A stretch of 64,000 bases of DNA from NCBI GenBank assembly GCA_936450465.1, contig OW388297.1, positions 50,448,630 to 50,512,629 on the forward strand, written 5' to 3'. The notes below the pieces were generated by a model that made no database searches, was not told the origin of the DNA, and saw only the letters and a program-made list of their open reading frames with translations. Position numbers and translations under genes: made by a program. The stretch is from Gibbula magus. Taxonomy: Eukaryota; Mollusca; Gastropoda; Trochida; Trochidae. Positions 36,021-49,199 of this stretch are shown here, in pieces. Position 1 is the stretch's first letter; every line of letters begins with the position of its first letter.

Positions 36021-36944
36021 TATTGGTTTGTTCTCTGAACGCCGTTGTTTTTACAAGTAGGCAAAGCAACGAAGCGTGTGAAATTATAGACGGGGGGCAT
36101 CTCTTAACTTTGGGTGAGCGAAATTCAGAGACTGGGCTTATCTGAAGTGCGCTAGAGCTAAACTCGAAAAATTATGATGTTGTTTGTACTCTATATGTCA
36201 GATTCTTGTAACTTAAATGACCTTGAGGACGACTTTCATTATTCATTTGTATGTCCCATTTTACAATCAAAACGAGACAACTAGATTCATAATTGTTTTT
36301 AAAAATATGCCAAATATGTTCAAAATGAATATTTTATTTAATTCTAAAAAGCTAGGAAGTTTGAGAAAACTCTCACATTTTAAAACAATCATTATATGTC
36401 TTTGTTCAAGAAATAAGTTTCATCATCCACACCTTTACTGAATGCACCAGCTGTACATATCGATATATAATCATTAATGTATATATGTTCTATGCATATC
36501 TTATGCTGAAGTTTGCAACCTTAGTTTAAATGAAAGTTCAATACTGCTCTGTCGTGGGCATAAGTTACAATGTTGGTAAATTGATAAAAGCGACGGGATT
36601 GGTAAACAAGCAACTGCTTATGTAAATGCCTGTTCCTGCACAATAGTTACAAAACAAAGTAGGTGGCGTTCACAGAACTGAAGAACTTGCATACATTGCA
36701 GAACAATAATATATAAACCACGTGCATGTACAGCTCGAATTACAAAATGCAGTTGAAGGCATTAAACTTTGAAGAAAGTCATATAACAGCAAGTCATTAG
36801 GAAGATAACATATAAGAAACAAACTTAATGATAAGAATGTCCGGAAATCTGTGAGATGATTAATAGATAAAATTGTGGAAGAATTCTCATAATTTGTTGC
36901 GCAAAATATTTCCCTGTAAGATGGATGTTATATTACAACCTTTA
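36021..36944. other. Unit B-only stretch, no gene recognised
   Basis: Unit A lacks these roughly 920 bases between CATCAGATTTA and AACACGA. It has no TIRs and no TSD that I can see. A 74-residue frame at 36217-36441 matches nothing I know. Confidence 0.45.
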
Positions 36945-37241
36945 ACACGAATTTACAGAGTGCATTTTAACTCGAACTTTAATCCATATGCGATGATTGC
37001 AGCAAAAATCGTATAAAGAGACACAATATGCTAGGTTTTGATAAATTAAGGAAGGAAGTGGTTGAAAAAAGGGAAACTACCGCGATGAAGGAATTGATAC
37101 CTATCGTTTGGACGAATAAATATTGGACCAATTTTCCATTGGATGTATTCACCTAAATCCCATTGTAATGAACTGAATTACTGATAGGCTACATCTGATA
37201 ACGCACGTCGAATGAGTCACCTGGTACAAGGTGTGTCATAC

Positions 37242-37790
37242 ACTCAACCGCAAAAGTAACGTCACCACACGTTCAATGGTGTAAAAGAGAAAATAGTGCT
37301 GGCGGAGAAAGTCGATTTTGAATTCTAGTTATAGGGACATGATATGTAAATTAGTACCCCAATTTTCATGCATCAGAGTATTATAGTTTTATTTCTATGT
37401 CTATTCAAGTACATTTGGGGTGTTAAAATCGCTTTTTTTTAATATTAATTTTGGCCAGAATGTCATGATTTAACTTAAAAATTCCTAAAATGTAGAAATT
37501 TGATTAATAAAATATGTTGTCGACACATATAACCTGTTTGGGCTTAAATTTAGTGACGCGTCTTTACTGTAGGACGTCGTAAAAAAGCTGAAAAGGACTC
37601 TCCCATCTCTCCCATCTCTTCCAGTTAAGGAGATACGAAAACGACTATTTTTAAACATTTGTTTCTCAGAAATATGAACGAAAATTGTTTTGAAATTTTA
37701 AAGTTTTTTTTTTTTTGCTTTTAAAGACATTATGCATCCCTGTTTTAATCGTGTTTATCACTCGTGGATTGAACATGAACATGAACATGA
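37242..37790 (-). mobile_element. TA-flanked TIR element, copy lacking one end
   Basis: It starts ACTCAACCGCAAAAGTAACG and aligns along its length to the reverse complement of 63254-63838, sharing GACGCGTCTTTACTGTAGGA. The far TIR is not found and the alignment fades near 37780. The A/B duplication breakpoint (37425) lies inside it. Confidence 0.7.
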
Positions 37791-38093
37791 ACAGTTAATA
37801 ATAATTTAAGGTGTCAGTGAAACATACATCATAATAAACTTTAAAATATTAAACATCGAAAATCTACCTACATAAAGCAAAAACAGACATTGTGTATGGC
37901 TGGTCGGGAAATGACTGCTGCCCACATTGTCGTCTTGACATTAGTTGACATTTAAATATCTAATTGATTTTAGAAAGGTTTCGAGCGTACCTAAACTGCA
38001 CAACAGCCAACTGCTCTCTTTGTAACGAATCAGGAATCAGTGTTAAATGTTCACCCCATCGTCTGGCTCTGGCACATTTCAGAAACATCTTAA

Positions 38094-38620
38094 AGGCAAT
38101 GCACCACGTTTTTTGTTAATTATTTTTTGTCAAATTTGCCATTTTTTTAATATTAAAGTTTATACAATATATTGCTACGTTAGGGGATAAACATCTCATT
38201 ACACGACCCGATAAGCTGTATCCATAAACAACGGTTATCTGTATTGGAAGAAAATGTTGAGATGAATAAAACGACAGTTTTGTTGACCTAGTCAGTGTGA
38301 GAAGTAGATTTGTAGTTATTATGTGATTTTGAAAGTTCAGACAGCAAGATGGTTGACCACTCCATCATTGTACAATGTTTACAAATCTACCCTGAGTGTT
38401 TAAGTATCGCGATTAGTCAGATCACTTACGCTAACTTTGAGCAGTCATTTTTACGTGAACACCTTAAAACGGTCGCTAGAAGGGAATGGGACTCGCATGG
38501 CTTAACCGAACCATGAACAGTCGTTGTAGAACACAGGATCATTATCTAACCATAGGTAACACTTATCTTCATTTTCGTGAGAACAATTTATTTCAGTAAG
38601 AAGGCCGTGCTACAGTGCCT
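38094..38620 (+). mobile_element. TTAA-flanked MITE, 527 bp
   Basis: TTAA flanks at 38090-38093 and 38621-38624. The left end is AGGCAATGCACCACG; the right end read inward is AGGCACTGTAGCACG. A partial inverted relative is at 4958-5230. Confidence 0.75.
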
Positions 38621-38624
38621 TTAA

Positions 38625-39622
38625 ACGGTAATGACAATCAGTCCCATCCTACATATTTAAGGACGCATTATTAGTATAAGGGGCATTGGAGTTGATTTGA
38701 AATGTTACAATATAGAAACTAACGATAAACACAATCCGGAAAAAATTAAAATGTACCATCCAGTCCTCATAGATGTTGGCAGTGCATAATTGCGGGGATT
38801 GGAATTACAGATGTTAATGTCAGAAACTATTACCATTCCTTACGAATAATAGTTTTATGGGTGGAGACTTATGATAATATATACCTACTTGTTGTTAAAT
38901 TGCTCTCAAAACAGTAAATAATTACTTTATTTTAAAACACCATAGTTCTAGCTGATAAATCAATAATGGGTGAAACTGTCCATTCAGGAAACAGAATGCA
39001 GATAGAGTACAGAAACGAGACGTCACACATATGATGTAAGTTCTGTGTCATTACAGATACCCGGTTGGTGTTGATTAAAAGGTAATTGCAAACAATTGCA
39101 AAATACAAAGACAAAGTGATTATGCGTTCTAAAAAGTACAAGCATGCATTATGTTTCAAAGAATTGAAACTAAATCCTGACACCATCGAATAGCCGATTC
39201 ACAGATGCACTGCAATTGACAGAACATGCCTAATGAGAGACACATGGTCTTATATATTTTCAAAACTGAGCTTAAAGTAAAATTAGTCTAATGTCTAACA
39301 CGGTCAGGTAATAGGTAGAAATATGTTTGAAGGAAAATGAAACAATTTGCACAAATATGTTCACCATGCAAAACCTGAAAATGATAAATTTGAAAATCTA
39401 CCTACACACTGCAAAGCAAAACCATGCATTGCTTACGGCTGTTCGGGAAATAACTGCGGCCCACATTGACATTTTTACGTTAGTTGACATTTAAACCTGT
39501 TTTTGATTTACCAAACCTTTGGAATGTAGCTAAACCTGACTACTGCTGTGTATCATGATCATTGTGGAATCATTACAATGTGTGTAAATATTAGCCATAT
39601 TAGGCATATTAGCTGAAACATC
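38625..39622. other. AT-rich stretch, no gene seen
   Basis: Two related blocks occur nearby: AAAATCTACCTACA at 37859 and 39402, each followed after about 40-60 bases by CGGGAAAT and GCCCACATTG. They are degenerate direct repeats. The 84-residue minus-strand frame at 38932-39186 is unrecognised. Confidence 0.45.
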
Positions 39623-39626
39623 TTAA

Positions 39627-40724
39627 AGAGAGGGTTCTATCGGGCTATCTATTTTGTGGAAATGAAATACGATTACATATGCATGTTATGAATACATGTA
39701 CATGATTTCATAACACGATGAAGATGAAACATAATGAGGAGATATTGTTGAGCGTTTATTTTACCAAACTGACAAAGGTTAAGAGTTAATTGATACATGA
39801 AAACAATGAGCAGTCACGCCATTCATCGGCGCTACGAGACTGAAAAGCTTTGGAATGGCAAAATAACACATTGTTGATCATTACCTTGGGGATTTAATAT
39901 CTAGATTTATTCCCCATATGGTTGAAAATAACCGAGTTAATATTATTGATATGAGCACATATGCCTAGCAACCATTATTACACCGCGACTTCCCGTGCTG
40001 TGTCGTCTGTGACGTCATAAAACCATTGTTCGTGACGTCACTGTAGCTTGCCGTCGCAAGAGAAGTGGGCCGCTTCCTGCCTATTTTTACGTGAATGAAA
40101 CGGAACAGAATGGGTAATAAAGAAATTATTACACTCGAAAGTGTGCCATATGACTTTTACTAAACTCGTAAAAATGTGTGTATAGCCCTCGCTCTCGCTC
40201 GGGCAATACAAATATTCACACTCGTTTCGTAAAAGTCATATGACACACTTCCTCGGGTAATAATCTCTATATATGTTTATAATTTTTAACACGTTACATT
40301 AGTAAATATACAACGGTTTTGTCATTTCAAGTATTGCTCAAACAAGATAAGGATAGCACTCTCTGTTTAAAGGGAGGTTCTATCGGGATTTATTTTATCG
40401 ACGCGTATTACAAGGGGACATTCCAATGAATACTTTCAACACATGACAGGTGAAACAAATGATTGACTATAAAGTTATGAAACTTTTAGATTCAACAATA
40501 ATCATTACGACAAGCGCAAATCCATTCAAAGGCACGAAGAAAGTTGAAAGCTTTGCCTACTGCATAACTAGATATTGTATATCAATCTATTGATAACTTA
40601 CGTATGACTTTGTAGATATGCTATCAATATTTTTGTTTTAATCCTAGACATTTATATAAAATGTTTTTTCTCATTTCACATAATTCACAAAACAACTGGC
40701 GGCTATTCCAAAAGAACCCTCTCT
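39627..40724. mobile_element. Composite TTAA-flanked MITE region
   Basis: TTAA at 39623-39626 is followed by AGAGAGGGTTCTATCGGG. A second related left end, AGGGAGGTTCTATCGGG, follows TTAA at 40367-40370. The single right end (inward AGAGAGGGTTCT) ends at 40724 with TTAA at 40725-40728. So there is either a 354-bp element (40371-40724) beside a truncated relative, or a rearranged pair. A different hairpin repeat (39913-40268) sits between the two left ends. Confidence 0.65.
39913..40268. repeat. Hairpin repeat with paired TGACGTCA sites, copy 2
   Basis: Direct repeat of 7621-8000. TGACGTCA lies at 40010-40017 and 40033-40040. The hairpin arms contain CATATGACTTTTAC and its reverse complement, with CTCGCTCTCGCTCGG in the loop. 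Confidence 0.65.
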
Positions 40725-40728
40725 TTAA

Positions 40729-42349
40729 CTGAAACGACAAACATTCCAATCCGATTCCCATTAGTGTAATGTGCATTGACAGTGATTAGAAGATGAGATA
40801 ACATAACAATGCGGCAGATAAGTACACATATTGTCTGCGAGGTGAATAAAGTTGCCTACCATTATTTACGACCACGTTAGTTAAACTTATAACCATACTT
40901 TCTTCAAGTGGCGTATGTTGATGGTGACGGCAAGGGGTGGGAGATATATAGTTATATATGGACGTATTAGGTTTTAGTTCCTATCAGTTAGAGTGAGTCA
41001 GTTATTGTTTAACACAATATTGCAGCCATTAAGCAGTTAGAGGGTTAAATATAATGACAAACTTGGAATTGTAGAAAATGATGAAGAAAAAATATCCCTG
41101 CGATGCTCTTCCTTCACTAGTTGGCTTGATATGGCGCGACTACCAATAAGTCAACAAAGACAACATGATACATGTCCGGAGTAAGATCTTATTAGAAAGA
41201 AGTATTAGTTTTCCATGCACAGGAGAGACACACATATTCGATAGTCCTTGTGTGCATGTTATGAGACAATAAATACGATCAGAGAACGCTATAAAGAGAT
41301 ATTTTTTTAATATATAAAAGTAGTACCTTGTTGTTTGAAATAAGGTGTCCCACTGCAAGAAAACATTAATTCACGCCAGTAATTTAATAACCACCAATAC
41401 ATCTGTTTACCAAAAGTGATGACTGCAAAGGTTTAATAATGCTAACATTATTCGCTGCGATTTGATAGGATTTCAAACAATTTCCTTACTTTGAAGGCTG
41501 TTTGAGTTATACGTTGAACACGGTTATTCACATTAATATGGGTATACAGAAAGTATTATATACCATATGTGAAAAGTTTTCATAATTGAACTATCCTTAA
41601 GAATAATAGTTTTAAGGAATAAAGATGATATCTACCTAAACCACACTCAAAACACTGAGCATATGCCATATTTTATTTATATTTAAACATCAAATTTCAA
41701 GGGGATAGAAGCTGCATAGGTCCAACAGTGAAATCTAATGAAAATAGAAAACAATTGAATGACGTCACAAATGTCATGTAAGGACTGAATGTAGATACAT
41801 GTTATGTTTATGTTGATCAGAAGGTATTTGTACATATGTTCTTATCTGTTGCAAAATACAAAGACAAATTGAATATTCGTTTTATAACAGAGAAACACAT
41901 ATTTTTTTAAAATAAAACCAAATACTGATGCCTTCAAATATAAGCATATTCTGATACTGATCACAGAGACTTACAATGACCGTCTGACATTGTATAATGT
42001 TCATAGCAAAGAGTTAATACATTGTGAAGATGAACATAAGCACCATGTAGGTAAAAAGAAAAATCATTAATTTATAAAAAGTTAATGGATATGTCAATGA
42101 TCAATTCAACAAAGATACATAAATATAGAATACTAAACGACGTCCCGTTTGATAATAATAATAATGATGATAATGAGGATACTTATATCGCGCTGAACTC
42201 CACAACACAAAGGGCCATGCATGCTCAAAGCGCTACACACATTATTACCCTGGTGTTAGGACCAACATCGTTCCTTTTTCATTCTCAACTCCCTTTGGAG
42301 TATGTAACCTGAGCTACCAATTAAGGCGCTCGAAGGTTATTTGTCACAT
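40729..42349. other. AT-rich stretch, no gene seen
   Basis: Only short unrecognised frames occur (41140-41358 minus, 42085-42312 plus). No repeats with clear ends are visible. Confidence 0.5.
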
Positions 42350-42367
42350 TGCCTCCACTTCCAAACC

Positions 42368-42598
42368 AGGTACTCAATTGTACTGCAGAGTGAACAGAGG
42401 CACATTTCGAATAAAGTCCCTTGCCAAAGGTGACACCATGAGCCTCGCAACTCTCAGTGTCGGGCAGGGAATCACCCTTCAAACTCTCAGTTTTTATTCA
42501 GCAATGAGGCGGGTAACCCACCCATCCAGCGAGCCACGCCCGTTGTTGCTGATAGAGCGGTCGACTGAGCTATGCACAGGACCACGTGCCACCACAAT
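42368..42598 (-). repeat. SINE-like repeat
   Basis: It shares GTGAACAGAGGCACATTTCG, AATAAAGTCCCTTGCCAAAG, GGTGACACC and CACGTGCCACCA with 20676-20825 and 34302-34420. On the minus strand GCATAGCTCAGTCGACCG resembles a tRNA D-arm/A-box. This suggests a tRNA-derived SINE head, but no full tRNA is visible. The frame at 42378-42611 lies inside. Confidence 0.45.
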
Positions 42599-42603
42599 AA
42601 GAT

Positions 42604-42718
42604 GTTTATGAAACGAGTGAATGGTTTAGTATTCTAACGAGCGAAAGCGAGTTCAATATCGATGCCATTCACGAGTTTCATAAACATGTGACGTCAACCA
42701 AAAACGACTATGACGTCA
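42604..42718. repeat. Hairpin repeat with paired TGACGTCA sites, different family
   Basis: The inverted arms GTTTATGAAACGAGTGAATG and its reverse complement (ending at about 42684) enclose a loop with GAGCGAAAGCGAG. TGACGTCA lies at 42689-42696 and 42711-42718. The layout resembles 7621-8000, but the arm sequence differs. Confidence 0.6.
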
Positions 42719-42729
42719 CGCGCCGATTA

Positions 42730-44477
42730 TGACGTTACGACAGCACGCGATGGTATCACACATGTGTGTTACCAACTCATTGTTATCTAATGAGTGCTCT
42801 CATCACGGTTGAGTAATAACTAGTCTTCTTACCAAACACTGTATATGGGTCAAGTCTTATGTTCATTATACATTACATAAAATGTTCCATTATCACATGT
42901 TTTATACTTTAATGTAGCACTGTATGTTAATTCTATAAAACGTTTAAATAAAGACTTAAAAATAAGACAAAACTAAATCACTTGCTAATATTGTAAAGCT
43001 TGGTACATCAATAATCCACCCTGCTGAATAGTTATGGGTTGTTGTTGTCAATGATTGATTTTAGTACATAGTGTATGTTTTGCACTCTTAACGTTCAAAT
43101 ACGAAATGTATTATTTGAACAAATATGTGATGGTATGCCTGTAGATAACAGTGTTGACCTCTGGTCACAAGATGACGATGTAATTGTTTTAGGCCTTCCT
43201 GGGGGCCTACCTGAATGTTTGTCATATATAGACCTTATGATATTCAATCATAATGTACGCTTCAAACTTCATTCATTACTGTAAACGCTTATTTTCGCAT
43301 CATTTTCTATTGTAAATATGAATACATGTAACTCCCTAGCTGTTATTATATTGATATAAACATGCACCTTGTAATCTTCATAATTGGAGGAAATAAAGGC
43401 ATATCTATCTGTCTTTTTTCATTATTGACAAACCCAATGATAAATAAAATACATGAACGTCCCCGACCGAAGGTGTGATTATATGTTTCAAGTTTAAACA
43501 TGTCTTGCTCAAAGGAATGATGTTAGGTGAACAAAAACAACTTTGCATTTACTACATCGTTGCGTGATATATTTCCCGCCAGATAAAACCAAGATATATA
43601 CAAAGTGTGGGTATTTTAGATATCTCTCAAAGTCAATTTGAAACATGTATTTCTGACAATGTAATTGTCGTATAATAAACATGTAATATCATGTAAAGGT
43701 AATGGTTGAGCTTTACATGATATTAATTATTCTATTATTTCTTTCCATTCTTAATCATATAATATAATAATAATAATTGTTCAAAATCATCCTGCCATCA
43801 CGTAATGGAATTTAATGAGAAAAAACGTATGTAACTAATGATGTGGACATTGTCCCGTAGCAACAATTCTGTCTTGGTCTGAGCCTGGCAAAAATAGATA
43901 TTGATCAAAAGAAAAAACGTCACTGTTCTTGGAGTAGACAATTAGTGACTGGATAATGCCTTGTTGAATGTAACGAAGTTACATGTAAGCATCTGTCGGA
44001 GAAAGGGATTATAAGTGAAATTGTTCTTACTCTCCTTGTCACAGCTGTGAACTTACACGAACTGATGAAAGTACGTTCTTCGCATTTAAAACAGAAATGT
44101 CCCAAAAAATGTATGAATTTCATCATACTGCAATGTTTGCAGATGATGTCAAATTGGAATACATAATGTTAGAAAATCCATGTTCCAACTTGTCCACTGT
44201 GTACTACGTCTGCATATTCATATACACGTGTACATTGAGAAAACAGTGCCCCCTTTCCACAACAAAATGTGTGTGACAAGATAACAGGCACTCCGTCGAA
44301 AAAGTAATTGCTTGATGTGAACAAACATTATCTAGCAGTTAAACAATTTCATCCAAATATACTTTAAGTTCTTTTGCATATAATAAAACTCTTTCATGCA
44401 TAAAACCAGTCAGTTGGTGTCAAATACAAGTTAAGTTGTACAGGATTGTGTTGATGAGAATAACGTAATTACATGTG
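42730..44477. other. AT-rich stretch, no gene recognised
   Basis: A 69-residue frame at 43075-43284 contains LFEQICDGMPVDNSVDLWSQ and may be a relic of a mobile-element protein, but I cannot place it. About 43858-43975 is a diverged direct repeat of 48610-48735 (shared CTGGC.AAAATAGATATTGATCAAA and GACAATTAGTGACTGGATAA). Confidence 0.4.
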
Positions 44478-44824
44478 AATTGCAGTAGCACGTATTTTTG
44501 CTCAAATAAGTCGATGAAATGTATTTGATAAATAATGTCACCAATAGTGAAACACCCTTTTCTCTTCGGAAAGTCAAATTGAAAATGATTGTACATGGTT
44601 CGGAAAAGCCATGGGAATTGTTTTTGTAATTTGAAATAATAAAATGTGTTCACATTAAAATGGCTATTTTTGCTTTATACGCAAAACTGTTATCACCATT
44701 ACGGATAATTGGTTTGTGTAATATGATGTTTTACTCTCTAAAGTTAATATAAATTACATAAACTATCATTATAAATGGGAAATTTGTAAAAGAAAATTTG
44801 CAAAAAACTACTGCTACTGCCCCT
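44478..44824 (+). mobile_element. TTAA-type MITE, family 1, third copy
   Basis: Same orientation as 17348-17701 and alignable throughout without large gaps. The right end is CTGCTACTGCCCCT followed by TTAA at 44825-44828. The left end has decayed (TTGCAGTAGCACG). The minus-strand frame 44420-44653 shares GCFTIG and IHFI blocks with the frame in the 17348 copy. Confidence 0.75.
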
Positions 44825-45169
44825 TTAACACAATTTCTCTTGTTACAGCAGAATGAACCTTCAAAATCGAAACTTTATAATGACAAATTACCATATGAAG
44901 TATTTACTGTCTTGGCCCCTCTAAGGCTTTTAAGAAGCGTCTATTTAACATTGAACGTAAATTTAAAAAATAAATCAAATCCTTTTATAAGTATAGCTTG
45001 TACCTCAATAGTTGTTAAAAAAAGGTGGTGGCATTTGAACGGCACGTTTATTTAGGAGATAAACATACTGTGTTTGAAAATCAGCGGCACATAACGGAAT
45101 TAGTATAGCTCTAATTTTAATTTAAAGTCGAAAAAAGTCGGGTTGGTTTGGGATGGGGTAAGGTGAGTT

Positions 45170-45430
45170 GAGGTGAGGTTGAGTTAAACACCGTTTTCAA
45201 TAGTAGTTCACTGATATCGCGACTCCTAGTGTTATAGCAGGATGAAAGCCTGTAACACCACGTTGGCCATGCATTGCCGTGAAACCTGCGAGCATTGGCT
45301 ACAACTAGCGAACAATGGGTGGTACTGCACTGATATTAAGCGTAGCATTACATCCAAACCTTTCTGCATGTAGTACAGTTCGCTACAGCAGACACAAATG
45401 CCAGGATTCGAACCCTGGACCTGTTTATCT
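45170..45430 (-). repeat. Possible tRNA-derived SINE
   Basis: On the minus strand GGTTCGAATCC (45404-45414) is a good pol III B box within a CCAGG/CCTGG stem. The upstream half does not fold as a tRNA. The rest is moderately GC-rich compared with its surroundings. Confidence 0.35.
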
Positions 45431-45439
45431 GTAACCGAA

Positions 45440-48400
45440 CGCGTCTCGTTGCATGATAAATAATAACCATGCTATGTCTATAACGTGTTCAATGAAATAT
45501 TCAAATAACCACCCGATACTTAATACTATGAACTATTTAGGTCCTATTTATCCAAGTCCATGTTTACCTCATCACAACTGATATTTCGATCTAAACACAA
45601 TGTGAAACCATATGTGGATACATAAGAATAATATTGAATAAACAATTAGTCAGTCTCTGGTGATAAAACTATATTGCCAACAATCAAGAGCTACTGCTAT
45701 CCCTTTCAAAAAGTAATTTACCCACAAAATCACATCGAACAGATTCAGTTGAAGACAATGGTAAATAAAAGGCTCCAAAACAACTTTTAGCAGCTGTCAG
45801 ATGTACGGATCGTTGCTGTGTTGATTAAAAAGAACCCTATCAGGAAAAAACATATCGTTGACGTAATAACATTTTTAAATTAGAATTTACGAGAGAATAA
45901 ATGTCATGGGGAAAGAACAAAGCAACAGTATATCCTTTATATGCTTATATTTCCCTTTCACATCAAGGTATATTCCCAACTTCAAAACAGCATAAAACAC
46001 AAGAAGTTGTTTAGTGTGACTTGAAAGCAGCATAAAACACCTACAAGAATTTGTTCGGTAACTATGTAATTGTGACGGATTTTGATAAGAATTGACTAGT
46101 ATCGAAACATTACCTTCAAAATTAATGATTGCACATTTACCAGATGTGCACAGAATACAATAATGACACATTCTGTCACTTTAAACGATTGTCTGTCAAA
46201 ACAAAGCGGTCGTTGACGTCGTGTATACGGTGTATATCGTGTATAATTCAGCCATCACGTTTTGTAGCTGTTCCCACTAAATTGAATAGATTTAAGAAAA
46301 TCAATCTGGATACATCAAGTTTTGTTTTTCAATAGTCACTTTATGGTATGTGAATGAGCATTTTTCGTGATTCTCATCACTCAGATCTGTTACGGTCTTA
46401 ATTACTCCTCTGTCGACTTCGAAAAAGGTGAATGCATATGGTCAAACACTTGCAAAGCTCATTTCAATATGTTAAACATAATCCAGTTTAGGTAAATAAT
46501 GACGAATAATATACGTGTTTGAAAAAAGGTTTGGGTTAAATCAAAACACAGTTGCGAAATGGGAATACAACAATGAAAATAATTCCAAGTAGCTGATTTG
46601 ATTGTTAAAAACCATGATCCTTTTTTATTTTAAACGCAGTTTTATTGCAGTGTTGTAATACATAATGTGATGAGACATTGCTTTGAACTAATGTAAAGAT
46701 TGATAGTTGTTCTTTTTTCCTTGGACGAATAAATATTGGAACACTCGTCCATTGGACGAGTTCACCTAATATCTATGACAAAGAACGGAATCACTGATGC
46801 ACTCAAGTTGACAACACATGCTTAATGATAATAACTGGCCACGAGGTACTGTAGTATGTAGTATGATCAGTAGGAAATTAATATACAACGTTGTTTTAAC
46901 TGTCAAATATCTTATAAACAGTAACATTTCGACTGTCTAAGATATTTCATAATAAGTAAAACTGTTCATTTATTTATGAAGGAGAATTGTTCCCCAAAGT
47001 ATGTCGATGAAAAATTTGATTAGTTTGATTTCAGTTTGAAAATATTATCGTCGAAGAAGGTACGTTCCCTTTGCAGAAACATCTGCAGATGCAAATGTGC
47101 AAACCCCGACACATGCACAAAGTAACAAAATGAATACAATTCTTAGAGAACATACTTAACTTCCTACAACGCAACATTCATGTGGATGTGATTGAAATAA
47201 GGTCATTCCATCTTTATAACGCATATTAGTATGCATTAAAGTGCTGCATCGACAATGTGCTTCCCTCATAATAAATGCTTATAAGACGATGTGCTTCTCA
47301 AGATATTCAGGATAGCAATTGCTTATCATTAATTCCCAGCTTAGTAGGAAACGAGGTATATTACCAAGTAATACAGGTGAGAGGTGAAAATCACTATACA
47401 AAGTAGCATCTTTCATAATTCGACTCTCAAAAAACCTGCAAGTCTGATAAACATGACTACTGGTATCAGGAACATGTCAACGTTTTAAACACCCTACATC
47501 AGTTTGCCGAAAGTGACAAATACAAATGTATGGGAGTTATCAACAGTCATCATTGCTCTTTTTACATTTTATGTCAGACAACACCTGATTCGTTTCTTAG
47601 AAGCTTTGTTAGCTGAAGTGTGGAACATTGCCCTATTCAATAATTGAAACTCACAGAAGGCTTATTTATTGTATTTCGTGACTTGTAAACATTTCATTCT
47701 ACAAAAAACATTTGTTTGTTAAAGAAATCACAGTTTTCAATTACACACATATACCAAGTACGACATTCTGTCATAAATTCACCATGATTGTCAATGTCAA
47801 TATGAAAACAATCAGCACAGTAGGCCGGTGAAAGGGGACTTAACCTCTTAGCTAGAGAAAAAGAGAATTCTTAACATTAAATACATAGCCAGAACAAATA
47901 TTTGTTAATTGACTTTCAAATAAATGAATTTCCTGTCTTAACCACATCATTTGCCAATACAAAAACACTGATCAACTAAATAGAACGAAGAATCACAGGA
48001 CAAAAAGAGGTGGAATCCATTTGTCAGATCCTTCCGGATTCTCCCAAATATTGGCTGATCCTTAAAAAAACGGAGGAATCCGGAAGCATCCGGCAAGCGG
48101 ATTCCGCAACTGTTTGTCCTGTGAATAGGACAATGAGAAACAATAGGACTTTGAGCATACCAACTCTCTATCACTGACTTATTTAAAAACAGCTAAACTA
48201 GCTAGCTGTGCATAGTTCACTAATTTAGCTTATGATGGTGACTTGTGCAAAATATTCCTTGCGGAGGAAGTTCGCCCACACACAGACATTTTGAGAAAAA
48301 GCTGTCTTTTCAATACTCCCGAGAATTTTGCCAGTTTACCTATTGAATTAACACGTCTGATAAGTTTTTAATTCTGAACATTTGTTCTTCAATATATTAC

Positions 48401-48595
48401 AAATACAACTGTACAAAACTTTACACCATCAAACAAAGTCACTTATAATTTGCCGACCGCATATCTTCTATTAGTGAAGTGTACATGTGCAAACTATTTC
48501 TGTCTTTTCTCAAATGATGGAAACTAAGACAGATAATCATAAGAAGAAGAAGGTTCATGATCACCTTGTCAGCACCACCACATAATTGGCAAAAC
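45440..48595. other. AT-rich stretch, no gene seen
   Basis: About 46720-46830 is a diverged copy of a segment in units A and B (GGACGAATAAATATTGGA, TCCATTGGA..). Around 47980-48110 an imperfect inverted repeat is built from AATC-CGG-type blocks. No coding frame is convincing. Confidence 0.45.
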
Positions 48596-48743
48596 ATCAT
48601 GTACCGCAAGACGTGAACATTGTCCTGAAGCAACGCTTCTGTCGTGGTCTGTGCCTGGCCAAAATAGATATTGATCAAAGGAAAACTCTGCTGTTCAAGG
48701 GAGCAGACAATTAGTGACTGGATAACACCACGTATTACACGTT

Positions 48744-48815
48744 GCATGTCAGTATCTATCGGACGGTGCATTAGCTGTTTAATATATATACCTCCTCTTG
48801 CGTTTTCACGAATAT
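48744..48815 (+). repeat. 72-bp direct repeat, copy 1
   Basis: Identical to 49071-49142 except for one base (C/A in TATATA[C/A]CTCC). The longer frame 48439-48771 on the minus strand ends inside it and is unrecognised. Confidence 0.9.
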
Positions 48816-49070
48816 GTGCACTTGTACAAACTGTTTGAAGTATGTGCTAGTAAAATGGCAATGGAGGGCATGTCAAGTACTATTTTAATTGATTGTGTAA
48901 ACTTCCCTTAAGAATATTGGAATTCAACTTTATAATAGACATAAAATTGTATGTGTCACACGAGACATTATTGTGTTACTCTTTATTGTCCGCAATACAT
49001 TGTACATTGGTATCCGATAGGGATCCATCAACATGCCATTACATTCTTTTTTTAAGAGTAGGGTTTAGAA

Positions 49071-49142
49071 GCATGTCAGTATCTATCGGACGGTGCATTA
49101 GCTGTTTAATATATATAACTCCTCTTGCGTTTTCACGAATAT
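49071..49142 (+). repeat. 72-bp direct repeat, copy 2
   Basis: Second copy of 48744-48815, ending 20 bases before a long poly-C tract. Confidence 0.9.
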
Positions 49143-49159
49143 CCTTAGAAGCCCCCGTA

Positions 49160-49162
<3 letters not shown>

Positions 49163-49199
<37 letters not shown>
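49163..49199 (+). repeat. Poly-C tract of 37 bases
   Basis: Uninterrupted C after GTATAA. The poly-Gly run of the minus-strand frame 49039-49281 comes from this tract and is not a protein signal. Confidence 0.95.

Larger units (their letters stand above)
30603..37425. repeat. Tandem duplication unit B
   Basis: Direct head-to-tail copy of unit A. The alignment is continuous through 30603-33110, 34049-36020 and 36945-37425. It has no DIRS element, so the duplication either predates the insertion or the element was never copied. Frames such as 30961-31173 (minus, matched by 17944-18156) are conserved only as DNA is conserved, and I do not recognise a product. Confidence 0.9.
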
